NCBI RefSeq assembly: GCF_040144835.1
Contig: NZ_CP151632.1
Location: 2,666,001 to 2,730,000 of the forward strand
Direction: 5' to 3'
DNA from: Microbacterium sp. LWS13-1.2
Lineage (GTDB): Bacteria > Actinomycetota > Actinomycetes > Actinomycetales > Microbacteriaceae
Length of the DNA stretch: 64,000 bases
Shown here: positions 47,019 to 54,636 of the stretch, piece after piece
How the letters are laid out: each line of letters starts with the position of its first letter
Numbering within the stretch: the stretch's first letter is position 1
Notes under the pieces: model-generated
Told to the model about the DNA's origin: nothing
The model's database searches: none
The model's input: the letters and a program-made list of their open reading frames with translations, nothing else
Program-made: the position numbers and the translations under genes

Positions 47019-48475
47019 TTGCCCAGCACCGCCTCCATGACCTTCTTCGCGATAGGAGCGGCGATGGTGTTGCCGCTGCCCGACTGTCCTTGCCTGCCGC
47101 CGTCCTCCACGACCACTGCGACCGCGACTTCCGGGTTCTGGGCCGGGGCGAACCCTGTGAACCAGAGGGTATATGGCTCGTCGCCGGTGTTCTCCGCGGT
47201 TCCGGTCTTTCCGGCCACGTCGACCCCGTCTATTCTTGCACCCGACGCAGCACCGTCACTGACATTGGCCACCATCATCGTGACCAGCTCATCCGCGAGG
47301 GCCGCGTCGAGAGCCCGCCCGAACTCCGTGTCGTCGAAGGTCTTCTGTACCGACAGGTCCGGGCCGATCACACGATCCACCATGCGGGGGTTCATCACCG
47401 TGCCGCCGTTCGCGATGCCGGCCGACACCATCGCCATCTGCAGCGGCGTCGCCGTCACCTGACCCTGGCCGAACCCGCTCAGCGCCGTCTGCGCGTCGTC
47501 CTGGATCGTCCGCGGGTATCCCGACGGCGTCGAGATGAGCGGCAACTCGAACGGCTGGTTGAAGCCGTACTTCTCGGCCTCTTCGCGGATGGCGGTGTCG
47601 CCGAGCTCCACAGCGAGCTCCGCGAACGGGATGTTGCAGCTCAGGCGCAGCGCGTCGGCGAGCGTGACCGTGTCGCCGCCGCCGCACGTGCCGCCGCTGG
47701 CGTTGTGGACGATGCTGCTGGACTGCGGCAGCTGGTAGGTCGCGGGGTTCGGGAGCGTCGACTGCGGCGTGTAGTCGCCGGACGCGAGGGCGGCCGAGGC
47801 CACCACGAGCTTGAAGGTCGAGCCGGGCGGATTCAGGTCGCCGGCGATCGCACGGTTCGACAGCGGTTTGCCCGGATCGGCGACGAGGGCGTCGTACGCG
47901 TCGTTCACCGCGTCCGTATCGTGTGATGCGAGGACGTTGGTGTCGTAGCTCGGGCTCGTCACCAGCGCCAGGATGCGCCCGGTCGACGGCTCGATCGCGA
48001 CGATGCCGCCCTGCAGGTCGCCGAGCGCCTCGTAGGCGGCCCGCTGCACGTCGGCGTCGAGGGAGAGCACCACGTTCGAGCCGCGCGGCGGCTGTCCGGT
48101 GAAGATCCGCTCGACGCGCGAGAAGAACTGCGAGCCGGCTGTGCCGCTGAGCTCTTGGTTCATGGCCAGCTCTATGTTCGTCGCCGAGTTCAGAACCGGG
48201 TTGATGTAGCCGGTGACGGGCGCCCACATGTCGGCATCCGTGTACACGCGCTGCCAGCTGTAGAGGTCGTCGGACGGCACCGACGAGGCGATCGCGGCTC
48301 CGCTCGCGATGATCGACCCGCGCTGCACCTCGTACGAGTCGTAGAGCGAGCGACGGTTCTCCGGGTTGGCCGCGAGCTCGTCGGCCTGGATCACCTGGAT
48401 CCAGCTCGTCGACGCGAACAGCGCGAGGAACATGACCAGCATCAGGACGCTGAGGCGACGCAGTTCTTTGGTCAT
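47015..48475 (-). CDS. pbpA: Class B penicillin-binding protein PbpA
   Basis: A 486-residue transpeptidase with a short cytoplasmic tail, an N-terminal signal anchor (RLSVLMLVMFLALFASTSWIQVIQ) and a dimerisation domain. The catalytic motifs are the nucleophile STFK in PPGSTFKLVVASA, SCN in ALRLSCNIPF and KTGTAEN. It cross-links septal peptidoglycan with its RodA partner, encoded one base upstream. The kinase genes downstream are known to phosphorylate this class of protein in relatives. Confidence 0.94.
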   Translation of the reverse strand: MTKELRRLSVLMLVMFLALFASTSWIQVIQADELAANPENRRSLYDSYEVQRGSIIASGAAIASSVPSDDLYSWQRVYTDADMWAPVTGYINPVLNSATNIELAMNQELSGTAGSQFFSRVERIFTGQPPRGSNVVLSLDADVQRAAYEALGDLQGGIVAIEPSTGRILALVTSPSYDTNVLASHDTDAVNDAYDALVADPGKPLSNRAIAGDLNPPGSTFKLVVASAALASGDYTPQSTLPNPATYQLPQSSSIVHNASGGTCGGGDTVTLADALRLSCNIPFAELAVELGDTAIREEAEKYGFNQPFELPLISTPSGYPRTIQDDAQTALSGFGQGQVTATPLQMAMVSAGIANGGTVMNPRMVDRVIGPDLSVQKTFDDTEFGRALDAALADELVTMMVANVSDGAASGARIDGVDVAGKTGTAENTGDEPYTLWFTGFAPAQNPEVAVAVVVEDGGRQGQSGSGNTIAAPIAKKVMEAVLGK

Positions 48476-48476
48476 G

Positions 48477-49871
48477 TCAGCCGATCACCACCCGGGGCCG
48501 GCTGCGGACGGCATCCGAGATGCGCAGCAGCAGCGCGACGATGATCCAGTTCGCCACGAGCGACGAGCCGCCCGCCGCCAGGAACGGCGTCGTGAGGCCG
48601 GTGAGCGGGATGAGGCGGGTGACGCCGCCGACCATGATGAAGACCTGCAGCGCGATCGTGAACGACAGGCCGGTGGCGAGCAGCTTGCCGAAGTCGTCCT
48701 GCCCGGCCAGGCCGATGCGGATACCGCGGCTCGTGAAGACCATGTACAGGCACAGGATCGCGAACACGCCGATCAGGCCGAGCTCTTCGCCCAGCGCCGG
48801 CAGGATGTAGTCGCTCTCGGCGACCGGCGTGAGGTACGGCCGCCCCAGCCCGAGCCCGGTGCCCAGGAGCCCGCCGTTCGCCATGCCGAAGATGCCGTTG
48901 ACGAGCTGGTAGCTGGATCCGCCCATCAGGTCGGGGTTGAACGCGTCGAGCCAGTTCGTGAACCGCGCGCCCACGTACGGAAGGATCCGCGACGCGAGGA
49001 ACGCGCCCGACACGGCGAGCACAACGCCGATGAGGACCCAGCTGGTCTTGCCGGTCGCGACGTAGAGCATCGCGACGAACATGCCGAAGATCAGCACGCC
49101 GGTGCCGAGGTCGCGCTGCAGCACGATGATGCCGAGCGAGACGAGCCAGATGACCAGCAGCGGCCCGAGCTCGCGTCCGCGCGGCCAGGTGAGGCCGAGG
49201 AACCGGGTGCCCGTGGAGGTGAGGCTCTCGCGTGTGCGCACCAGGTAGCCGGCGAAGAAGATGCCGAGGGCGATCTTGGCGAGCTCACCCGGCTGGAACG
49301 AGAAGAATCCCAGGTCGACCCACACATCGGCGTTGCCGCCGCCGCTGAGGCCGGGGATCACCGGCAGGATCAGCAGGGCGATGCCGACGAAGCCGAAGAT
49401 GTACGTGTAGCGGAACAGCACCCGGTAGTTGTGCAGGAACATCACCACGAGGATCGCCGCGATGAGCGCGATCGCCGCCCACGCCAGCTGCCGCGTCGAG
49501 TACGCCTCCCAGCCATGGCGCTCCCAGTTCAGGTCGAGCCGGTAGATCATCGCGAGGCCGAGCCCCGTGAGGAGCGTCGCGATGGGCACGACGAAGGGGT
49601 CGGCGTCGCGGGCGCGCAGGCGCAGCAGGATGTGCAGCGCGATCACGAGGGCGGTGAGGCCGCCGCAGTAGACCAGGAACGTCCAGTCGATCGCGCCGAG
49701 CGCGCCCAGCTGGACGAGGGCGATCGCCGACCCGTTGATCGTGAACGCGAAGACCAGCAGGGCCAGCTCGCGGTTGCGCTGGGTCTGCGGCACGCGGATG
49801 CGTCTGAGCGCCCGCACCACGGCGGTGTCGGTCGAGACGGCGTCGGTGGGTGTGCTCGTGGGGGCGCTCAT
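48477..49871 (-). CDS. rodA: FtsW/RodA/SpoVE family peptidoglycan glycosyltransferase
   Basis: A 464-residue protein with about 12 membrane helices. SEDS-family signatures include LNPDLMGGSSYQLVNGIFGMANGGLLGTGLG (near residue 325) and AESDYILPALGEELGLIG. It polymerises lipid II and works with the PbpA encoded next. Start and stop overlap the neighbouring genes (ATGA with pstP, one base from pbpA), so the unit is tightly coupled. Confidence 0.93.
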   Translation of the reverse strand: MSAPTSTPTDAVSTDTAVVRALRRIRVPQTQRNRELALLVFAFTINGSAIALVQLGALGAIDWTFLVYCGGLTALVIALHILLRLRARDADPFVVPIATLLTGLGLAMIYRLDLNWERHGWEAYSTRQLAWAAIALIAAILVVMFLHNYRVLFRYTYIFGFVGIALLILPVIPGLSGGGNADVWVDLGFFSFQPGELAKIALGIFFAGYLVRTRESLTSTGTRFLGLTWPRGRELGPLLVIWLVSLGIIVLQRDLGTGVLIFGMFVAMLYVATGKTSWVLIGVVLAVSGAFLASRILPYVGARFTNWLDAFNPDLMGGSSYQLVNGIFGMANGGLLGTGLGLGRPYLTPVAESDYILPALGEELGLIGVFAILCLYMVFTSRGIRIGLAGQDDFGKLLATGLSFTIALQVFIMVGGVTRLIPLTGLTTPFLAAGGSSLVANWIIVALLLRISDAVRSRPRVVIG

Positions 49872-51106
49872 CCGCCTCCTCCCGACAGGTCGCTGATTCC
49901 CGACACGATCTGCCGTGCGTGCGAGAGCGAGTTGGCCGAGATCGTGCCCTCCACCGTCGCACGGGCGAAGGCGGACAGCGAATCGAGCGGGATCTCGGTG
50001 TCCTCATAGGGCGTCGACAGCGAGATCGGCCCGATGTTCTGCTGCACGCCCTGATAGATCACGACGGTGTCCTCATCGGCGCCGACGAAGTAGCGCGTCT
50101 GGGTCCACTGGTAGCCGATCCATGCGGCGCCGGCGAGGAGCACGAGCACGAGGGCCACGCCGACCATCCACCCGACGCGCCGGCGGCGGGCGCGCCGCCG
50201 GTCCTCCTCGATGAGCTCCTCGAGGAACTCCGCGGCAGGCTCGAAGTGCGTCGGCTCGTTCGCCGACTGACGGTTGGGGTGCAGCCAGCTGGTGCGGCCG
50301 GGGCGGGCGGCGGGCACGTCGATGCCGGTCGGGTTGGACGCGGAGCCCACGATCGTGGGCGTGCCGGAGAAGAGCGGATGCTGCCCGCCGACGTCGACGA
50401 TGACGATCGTGACGTTGTCGGGGGCGCCGCCGTCGAGGGCCTGCTTCAGCAGGCTGTCGGCGGTGCGTCCCGGCGCGAGTCCGAGACCCATCGCCTTGGC
50501 CGTATGCGGGTCGTCGACCACGCCCGACAGGCCGTCCGAGCAGAGCAGCCAGCGGTCACCCGGCTGCGTCGGCATGATGAACGTGTCGAGCTCGGGGTCG
50601 GTGTCCATGTCGCCGAGCACGCGCATGAGCACGGAACGGCGCGGGTGGTAGCGGGCCTCTTCGGGCGTGATGCGGCCGGAGTCCACGAGCCGCTGCACGA
50701 AGGTGTGGTCGGTGGTGATCTGGGTGAGCGCGCCGTCGCGGTAGAGGTAGATGCGCGAGTCGCCGATATGGGCGATGACGGCGTACTCGTCGACCATGAT
50801 GAGCGCGCTGACGGTGGTGCCCATGCCGGCGAGCTCCGGCCGGAGGCCGACGGTGTCGGCGAGGTCGACCGCGGCATCCGATATCGCGTCGCGCAGCGCC
50901 CGTTCCGCGTCGGCCGTGGAGTCGTAGGGGCGGTCGAGCACCTGCAGCCGGGTGATCGCGATGCTCGAGGCGACGTCGCCGCCCGCGTGGCCGCCCATGC
51001 CGTCGGCGACGACGAAGAGGTTCGAGCCGGCATAGCCGGAGTCCTGATTGTTGGAGCGCACCTTGCCGGTGTGCGAGATTGCGGCGCTCGAGCCCTGGAA
51101 GACCAT
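49868..51106 (-). CDS. pstP: PP2C-type Ser/Thr phosphatase PstP
   Basis: A 412-residue membrane phosphatase. PPM motifs with metal-binding Asp residues are visible: GKVRSNNQDSGYAG, VVADGMGGHAGGDVAS, HIGDSRIYLYRDG, LLCSDGLSGVV and APDNVTIVIVDVG. A basic juxtamembrane stretch (RRARRRRVG) and one helix (WMVGVALVLVLLAGAAWIGYQW) precede a short extracellular end. It reverses the action of PknA and PknB. It lies 18 bases after fhaB. Confidence 0.94.
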   Translation of the reverse strand: MVFQGSSAAISHTGKVRSNNQDSGYAGSNLFVVADGMGGHAGGDVASSIAITRLQVLDRPYDSTADAERALRDAISDAAVDLADTVGLRPELAGMGTTVSALIMVDEYAVIAHIGDSRIYLYRDGALTQITTDHTFVQRLVDSGRITPEEARYHPRRSVLMRVLGDMDTDPELDTFIMPTQPGDRWLLCSDGLSGVVDDPHTAKAMGLGLAPGRTADSLLKQALDGGAPDNVTIVIVDVGGQHPLFSGTPTIVGSASNPTGIDVPAARPGRTSWLHPNRQSANEPTHFEPAAEFLEELIEEDRRRARRRRVGWMVGVALVLVLLAGAAWIGYQWTQTRYFVGADEDTVVIYQGVQQNIGPISLSTPYEDTEIPLDSLSAFARATVEGTISANSLSHARQIVSGISDLSGGGG

Positions 51107-51124
51107 GTGGGAGGGGTCCGCCCG

Positions 51125-51664
51125 CTACTTCCGCAGCTCGAACGTCGTCGCGCCGACCTTGATGGGCGCGCCGATGTTCACGGGGACGGGAGAAGTCACG
51201 CGGGCGCCGTCGTGCCAGGTGCCGTTCGTCGAGTCGAGGTCCTGGATCATCCACTGGTCGCCCCACAGCACCAGACGGGCGTGGTGGCTGGAGGTGTAGT
51301 CGTCGCGGACCACGAGGCCGGACTCGCTCGAGCGCCCGATGGTGAGCGGCTCGTTGCCGAGCGGGAGCTCGAGCCCGGTCTTGGGTCCGCTCGTGATCAC
51401 GATCCGCGAGACAGCGGCCGTCGTCGCCGGTCCGCCCGGCTTCGCAGGCGCTGCAGACGCCACGGGTGCGACGGGCGCGGTGACCGAGGCGGCCGCGGCG
51501 GGAACGGATGCCGCAGGCCCGGCCGCGGCGGTCGCGGCATCCGGCATCCGGCGCACCTTGACGCCGAACAGGTCGGCGCGCAGCGAGTACACGACCGCGA
51601 AGACGAACGCCCACAGCAGCACCAGGAAGCCGATGCGCAGCAGCAGAAGGGTCAGCTCGCTCAT
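51125..51664 (-). CDS. fhaB: FHA-domain membrane protein FhaB (FipA)
   Basis: A 179-residue protein. The N-terminal helix (LTLLLLRIGFLVLLWAFVFAVVYSLRADLFG) is followed by an Ala/Pro-rich linker. The C-terminal FHA domain has IGRSSESGLVVRDDYTSSHHARL and DLDSTNGTW (phospho-Thr contacts R, S, H and N). It docks phosphorylated kinase or divisome partners. The ATG overlaps the fhaA stop by four bases. Confidence 0.92.
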   Translation of the reverse strand: MSELTLLLLRIGFLVLLWAFVFAVVYSLRADLFGVKVRRMPDAATAAAGPAASVPAAAASVTAPVAPVASAAPAKPGGPATTAAVSRIVITSGPKTGLELPLGNEPLTIGRSSESGLVVRDDYTSSHHARLVLWGDQWMIQDLDSTNGTWHDGARVTSPVPVNIGAPIKVGATTFELRK

Positions 51665-52422
51665 GCCAGCGGCCCCCGCTCCTGCGGGTCGTACGCGGCG
51701 CGCGCGTCGAACACCCGCGTGGCGTCGTCGACCGGTGCCGCCGGTCGCGCGGTCGCTGCCTGCGCGACGACGCGGAACACGATGTCGGTGCGACCGATCC
51801 GCACCGTCGAGTCGGGCGGCAGCGCAGCCTCGCCGACCTTGCGGCCGTCGAGCAGCGTGCCGTTGGTGGAGCCCAGGTCGCGGACCATGGCGCGCTCGCC
51901 GTCCCACAGGATCTCGACGTGCTTGCGGCTCGTGCCCGAGTCGGCGACCGTGATGTCGGCGTCGCTGCCGCGGCCGATGACCGTGCGCGACTTCGTCAGG
52001 GGGATGCGGCGGCCCTCGACGTCCACCACGCCACGCCACGCGACGCGGCCGCCCTGGGCCGTCGTCGACTCCACCCGGAGCGTGCCGGTGGATAGTTCGT
52101 CGTCCCGTCGCAGCGAGATCGTCACCGGGCCGGCGAACGAGTAGCCCTGGGCCTTGGCGTGCGCGTGCACGAGCGTGTCGAGCTCATGCGTGAGCGCGTC
52201 GCCGAGCGCCGAGATGCGGTCGTCGTCGGCGGGCGAGAGCCGCACGGTGAAGGTGTTCGGTGCGAGGATGCGGTCGCGGCTGACCACCGCGGCCTTCTTG
52301 TCGAGTTCGCTGCGCAGGGCGGACGCGATCTCGACAGGCTGGATGCCGCTGCGAAAGGTCTTCGCGAACGCGCTGTTCACCGCGCGTTCGAGACCTTTCT
52401 CGAAGCTGTCAAGTAGTCCCAC
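51661..52422 (-). CDS. fhaA: FHA-domain protein FhaA with DUF3662 domain
   Basis: A 253-residue cytoplasmic protein. The N-terminal DUF3662 domain (GLLDSFEKGLERAVNSAFAKTFRSGIQPVEIASALRSELDKKAAVVSRDRILAPNTFTVRLSP) precedes a short linker and an FHA domain (TVIGRGSDADITVADSGTSRKHVEI and DLGSTNGTLLDG). In mycobacteria FhaA binds the pseudokinase-linked MurJ complex; this MurJ lacks the kinase-like part, so the partner may differ. First gene of the operon, with GTG start and AGAGGAG ribosome binding site. A TAGCAT box lies about 50 bases upstream. Confidence 0.92.
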   Translation of the reverse strand: MGLLDSFEKGLERAVNSAFAKTFRSGIQPVEIASALRSELDKKAAVVSRDRILAPNTFTVRLSPADDDRISALGDALTHELDTLVHAHAKAQGYSFAGPVTISLRRDDELSTGTLRVESTTAQGGRVAWRGVVDVEGRRIPLTKSRTVIGRGSDADITVADSGTSRKHVEILWDGERAMVRDLGSTNGTLLDGRKVGEAALPPDSTVRIGRTDIVFRVVAQAATARPAAPVDDATRVFDARAAYDPQERGPLA

Positions 52423-52579
52423 GGAGCTCCTCTTGAGGGGGGTGCCGGTTGCTACATGCTAATTGCACAGTCTGTGCCGACGATGGATCGTGCTGGCGAC
52501 CAGGCGAGTTAGAACCAGGCCGCGACGCATGATATCCTCGGCAAGTTGAGTTTCGCGGGATCTTCGGATGCCGTGACTC

Positions 52580-52663
52580 GCGCGAGTGGCGGAATAGGCA
52601 GACGCGCTGGCTTCAGGTGCCAGTGCCCGAAAGGGCGTGGGGGTTCAACTCCCCCCTCGCGCA
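52580..52663 (+). tRNA. tRNA-Leu (CAG anticodon)
   Basis: Class II tRNA: acceptor GCGCGAG pairs with CTCGCGC, the anticodon loop is TTCAGGT, there is a long variable arm (TGCCCGAAAGGGCGT), and the T-loop is GGTTCAACT. CCA is not encoded. A terminator follows. Confidence 0.96.
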
Positions 52664-52672
52664 CAGCGCATC

Positions 52673-52701
52673 GAAAGCCCCCGGGTATCCCGGGGGCTTT
52701 C
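52673..52701. terminator. Bidirectional terminator between tRNA-Leu and the GNAT gene
   Basis: GAAAGCCCCCGGG and its exact complement with a TAT loop; AT-rich stem ends allow function in both directions. Confidence 0.85.
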
Positions 52702-52707
52702 GGCGTC

Positions 52708-53208
52708 TCAGCCGCCGCCGAGTCCGTCCAGCGAAGGCACGAGTGTGAACACGATCTCTTCGGTGTCGCGGCCGAGACCGGGGGCGAAGTCGACGTTGCG
52801 CGACACCTCGGTGAACCCGACCTTCGTCAGCACCGCGATCGAGCCGGCGTTGTGCGCGGCGGCGCGGGCGAAGAGCGGGCGGATCGGCTCTCGCGAGATC
52901 AGCAGACGCAGGGCCGCGGTCGCCACGCCCCGGCCCCAGGCGTGGCGGGCGATCCAGTAGGTGACCTCGCGGTCGCCGTCGATCGTGAATGTCGCGGCGG
53001 TGCCGGCGAACCCACCGTTCTCGGTGACCACGAACGAGAGGACGTCCTGGTCGGCGCGCTGGCGCGCGATCCACGCGTCGAACGCGCCGCGATCGTCGGG
53101 GTCCTCCGCCGTGAAGGCGGCCATGGCGATGGCCTCGCGGTCGCGCATCATCTCGAAGATCGCGTCGAGGTCGTCGTCATCCAGAGCCCGCAGCTCGATG
53201 TGGTTCAC
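52708..53208 (-). CDS. GNAT-family N-acetyltransferase
   Basis: A 166-residue acetyltransferase of the RimJ/RimL type. It starts IELRALDDDDLDAIFEMM and includes TYWIARHAWGRGVATAALRLLI, in which HAWGRGVATAAL is the acetyl-CoA-binding loop, and ending AVLTKVGFTEV. The target is unknown. I use the GTG at 53208, seven bases after a TAGCGT box on this strand (likely leaderless); an ATG ten codons upstream is also open. Confidence 0.85.
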   Translation of the reverse strand: MNHIELRALDDDDLDAIFEMMRDREAIAMAAFTAEDPDDRGAFDAWIARQRADQDVLSFVVTENGGFAGTAATFTIDGDREVTYWIARHAWGRGVATAALRLLISREPIRPLFARAAAHNAGSIAVLTKVGFTEVSRNVDFAPGLGRDTEEIVFTLVPSLDGLGGG

Positions 53209-53286
53209 GCGATACACGCTAGCCACGGCACCCGTCACTGAGAAGAGTGCGCACCGCCGACGGGAGCGCGGTGCAGACGGCGGGAC

Positions 53287-53919
53287 TCAGGACAGGCCGT
53301 GGATGCTGCGAAGCAGCGTCTCGGCGCGGTTGCCGTCGCGCCCCTGGAAGGCATCGCGGAAGTTCTCGTAGGCCGCGGTACGGCCGAGCGGGCACCCGAT
53401 CACCGGCTTCCAGCCGACCATGTCGCGCCGGATGGCGATCTCGTACTCGCGGATGAACTGCAGCAGGGCGGCATTGCCGCTGGCACGGGTGACGACCGTG
53501 AAGAAGGCATGGCTGGCGGCCACCAGCCCGTCGGAATCGTCGGCACGCGATGCCGCGATGACGTCGTCCAGTCGCTCCAGCGCGAGATCCATCGCCTCCG
53601 GGTCTGCCCGTGCCGAGGTCATCCGCACGGCGATGCCCATGTTGTAGGCGACCAGTTCGATGGTGTCGCTCTGCCGCCGCGGTTGCGACACGCGCGTGTA
53701 GCGGTGCGGCGAGACCTCGACCAGTCCCACGCGCTCGAGTCTCTGCAGCGCTTCACGCACCGGCGTGCGCGAAACTCCGAGCCATTCGGCCAGCTCATGG
53801 TCGCGCAGGCGCTCCCCCGGCGCGAGGCGGCCGTCGAGGATCGCTTCGCCCAGATGCTCGTAGACCTCGTCTCCGAGGACGGCTCGGCTCGGCTCGAGCG
53901 GGACGAAGGGGGCAGTCAT
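53287..53919 (-). CDS. GntR-family transcriptional regulator (FadR/FCD subfamily)
   Basis: A 210-residue regulator. The N-terminal winged HTH reads [47 protein letters not shown]. The C-terminal helical FCD-like domain (about residues 95-205) shows the scattered Asp/His expected of a small-acid or metal pocket. Targets are unknown. The start at 53919 is ten bases after a TACACT box, giving a very short leader. No neighbouring metabolic gene suggests a ligand. Confidence 0.85.
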   Translation of the reverse strand: MTAPFVPLEPSRAVLGDEVYEHLGEAILDGRLAPGERLRDHELAEWLGVSRTPVREALQRLERVGLVEVSPHRYTRVSQPRRQSDTIELVAYNMGIAVRMTSARADPEAMDLALERLDDVIAASRADDSDGLVAASHAFFTVVTRASGNAALLQFIREYEIAIRRDMVGWKPVIGCPLGRTAAYENFRDAFQGRDGNRAETLLRSIHGLS

Positions 53920-54280
53920 GAGTGGCACCAGTGTACGCCGGACGATTCACGCGCATACACCCCTGATCCGGGCCGATTCCGACCCGGTCGCAGCCTTCGG
54001 AATCCCGCTCATCCTTTGGACCGCGACCCTCGCTCTTGCGCTGATATATCGGTACGATGTCCCTGTCCACGTCTCCGACGTGGCCTATCCGGGGGGATCC
54101 GTCGACGCCCGGGCTTTCGAGCCTTGCTCAGCCCGGGCGTACGATGGGCCGGCTTTGCGATCGCGGCGGTGTGCAACATTTGTGTCACCATCCGAATTGG
54201 GTCTCGCCGCGCGCCTGCCTCTTCACTACGTTGGAGTCAATCGCCGCAATCGCGGGGAGATCAACGAAGAACGGCAAGTA
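53920..54280. other. Long leader of the cold-shock gene
   Basis: A 361-base stretch between the divergent GntR and cold-shock genes. It contains AT-rich GATATATC (54043-54050) and TACGAT (54053-54058), plausible -10 material, followed by over 200 untranslated bases. Cold-shock genes typically have such long structured leaders. I see no protein-coding gene. Confidence 0.5.
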
Positions 54281-54487
54281 ATGAGCACGCAGGGCACCGT
54301 CAAGTGGTTCAACTCGGAGAAGGGCTTCGGCTTCATCGCTCCCGATGAAGGCGGCGCAGACGTCTTCGCGCACTACAGCGCCATCGAGTCGAGCGGCTAC
54401 CGCTCCCTCGAAGAGAACCAGCGCGTCGAGTTCGAGATCGCGCAGGGACCCAAGGGTCTCCAGGCCGAGAACATCCGCCCGATCTGA
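54281..54487 (+). CDS. cspA: Cold-shock protein
   Basis: A 68-residue single cold-shock domain: [32 protein letters not shown], with both RNA-binding motifs (KGFGFI and VFAHY, RNP1 and RNP2). It binds single-stranded RNA or DNA and melts structure. The ATG follows a GAAGAACGG-type weak ribosome binding site. A hairpin at 54514-54559 may terminate the transcript. Confidence 0.95.
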   Translation: MSTQGTVKWFNSEKGFGFIAPDEGGADVFAHYSAIESSGYRSLEENQRVEFEIAQGPKGLQAENIRPI

Positions 54488-54513
54488 TCGGCGGACCGAT
54501 CGCTTCACGCGGT

Positions 54514-54559
54514 CGAAGCCGCGGTACTCCGCCTCTCTGAAGCGGGTGCCGCGGCTTCG
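54514..54559 (+). terminator. Hairpin after the cold-shock gene
   Basis: CGAAGCCGCGGTAC and GTGCCGCGGCTTCG pair (one G-U) around an 18-base loop. No T run. Confidence 0.4.
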
Positions 54560-54636
54560 TCGCGCCTGGCGGCATCAGTCCGGCCTGCCGAACGCGGGAT
54601 GAGCGCCGGGTCGCTTCGGTCGCTTGCCCGACCGCC

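Noticed and set aside
47090..52144. Long plus-strand frames over the pbpA-rodA-pstP-fhaA operon
   Set aside because: They are antisense shadows of well-identified genes, rich in Arg, Gly and Asp, without motifs.
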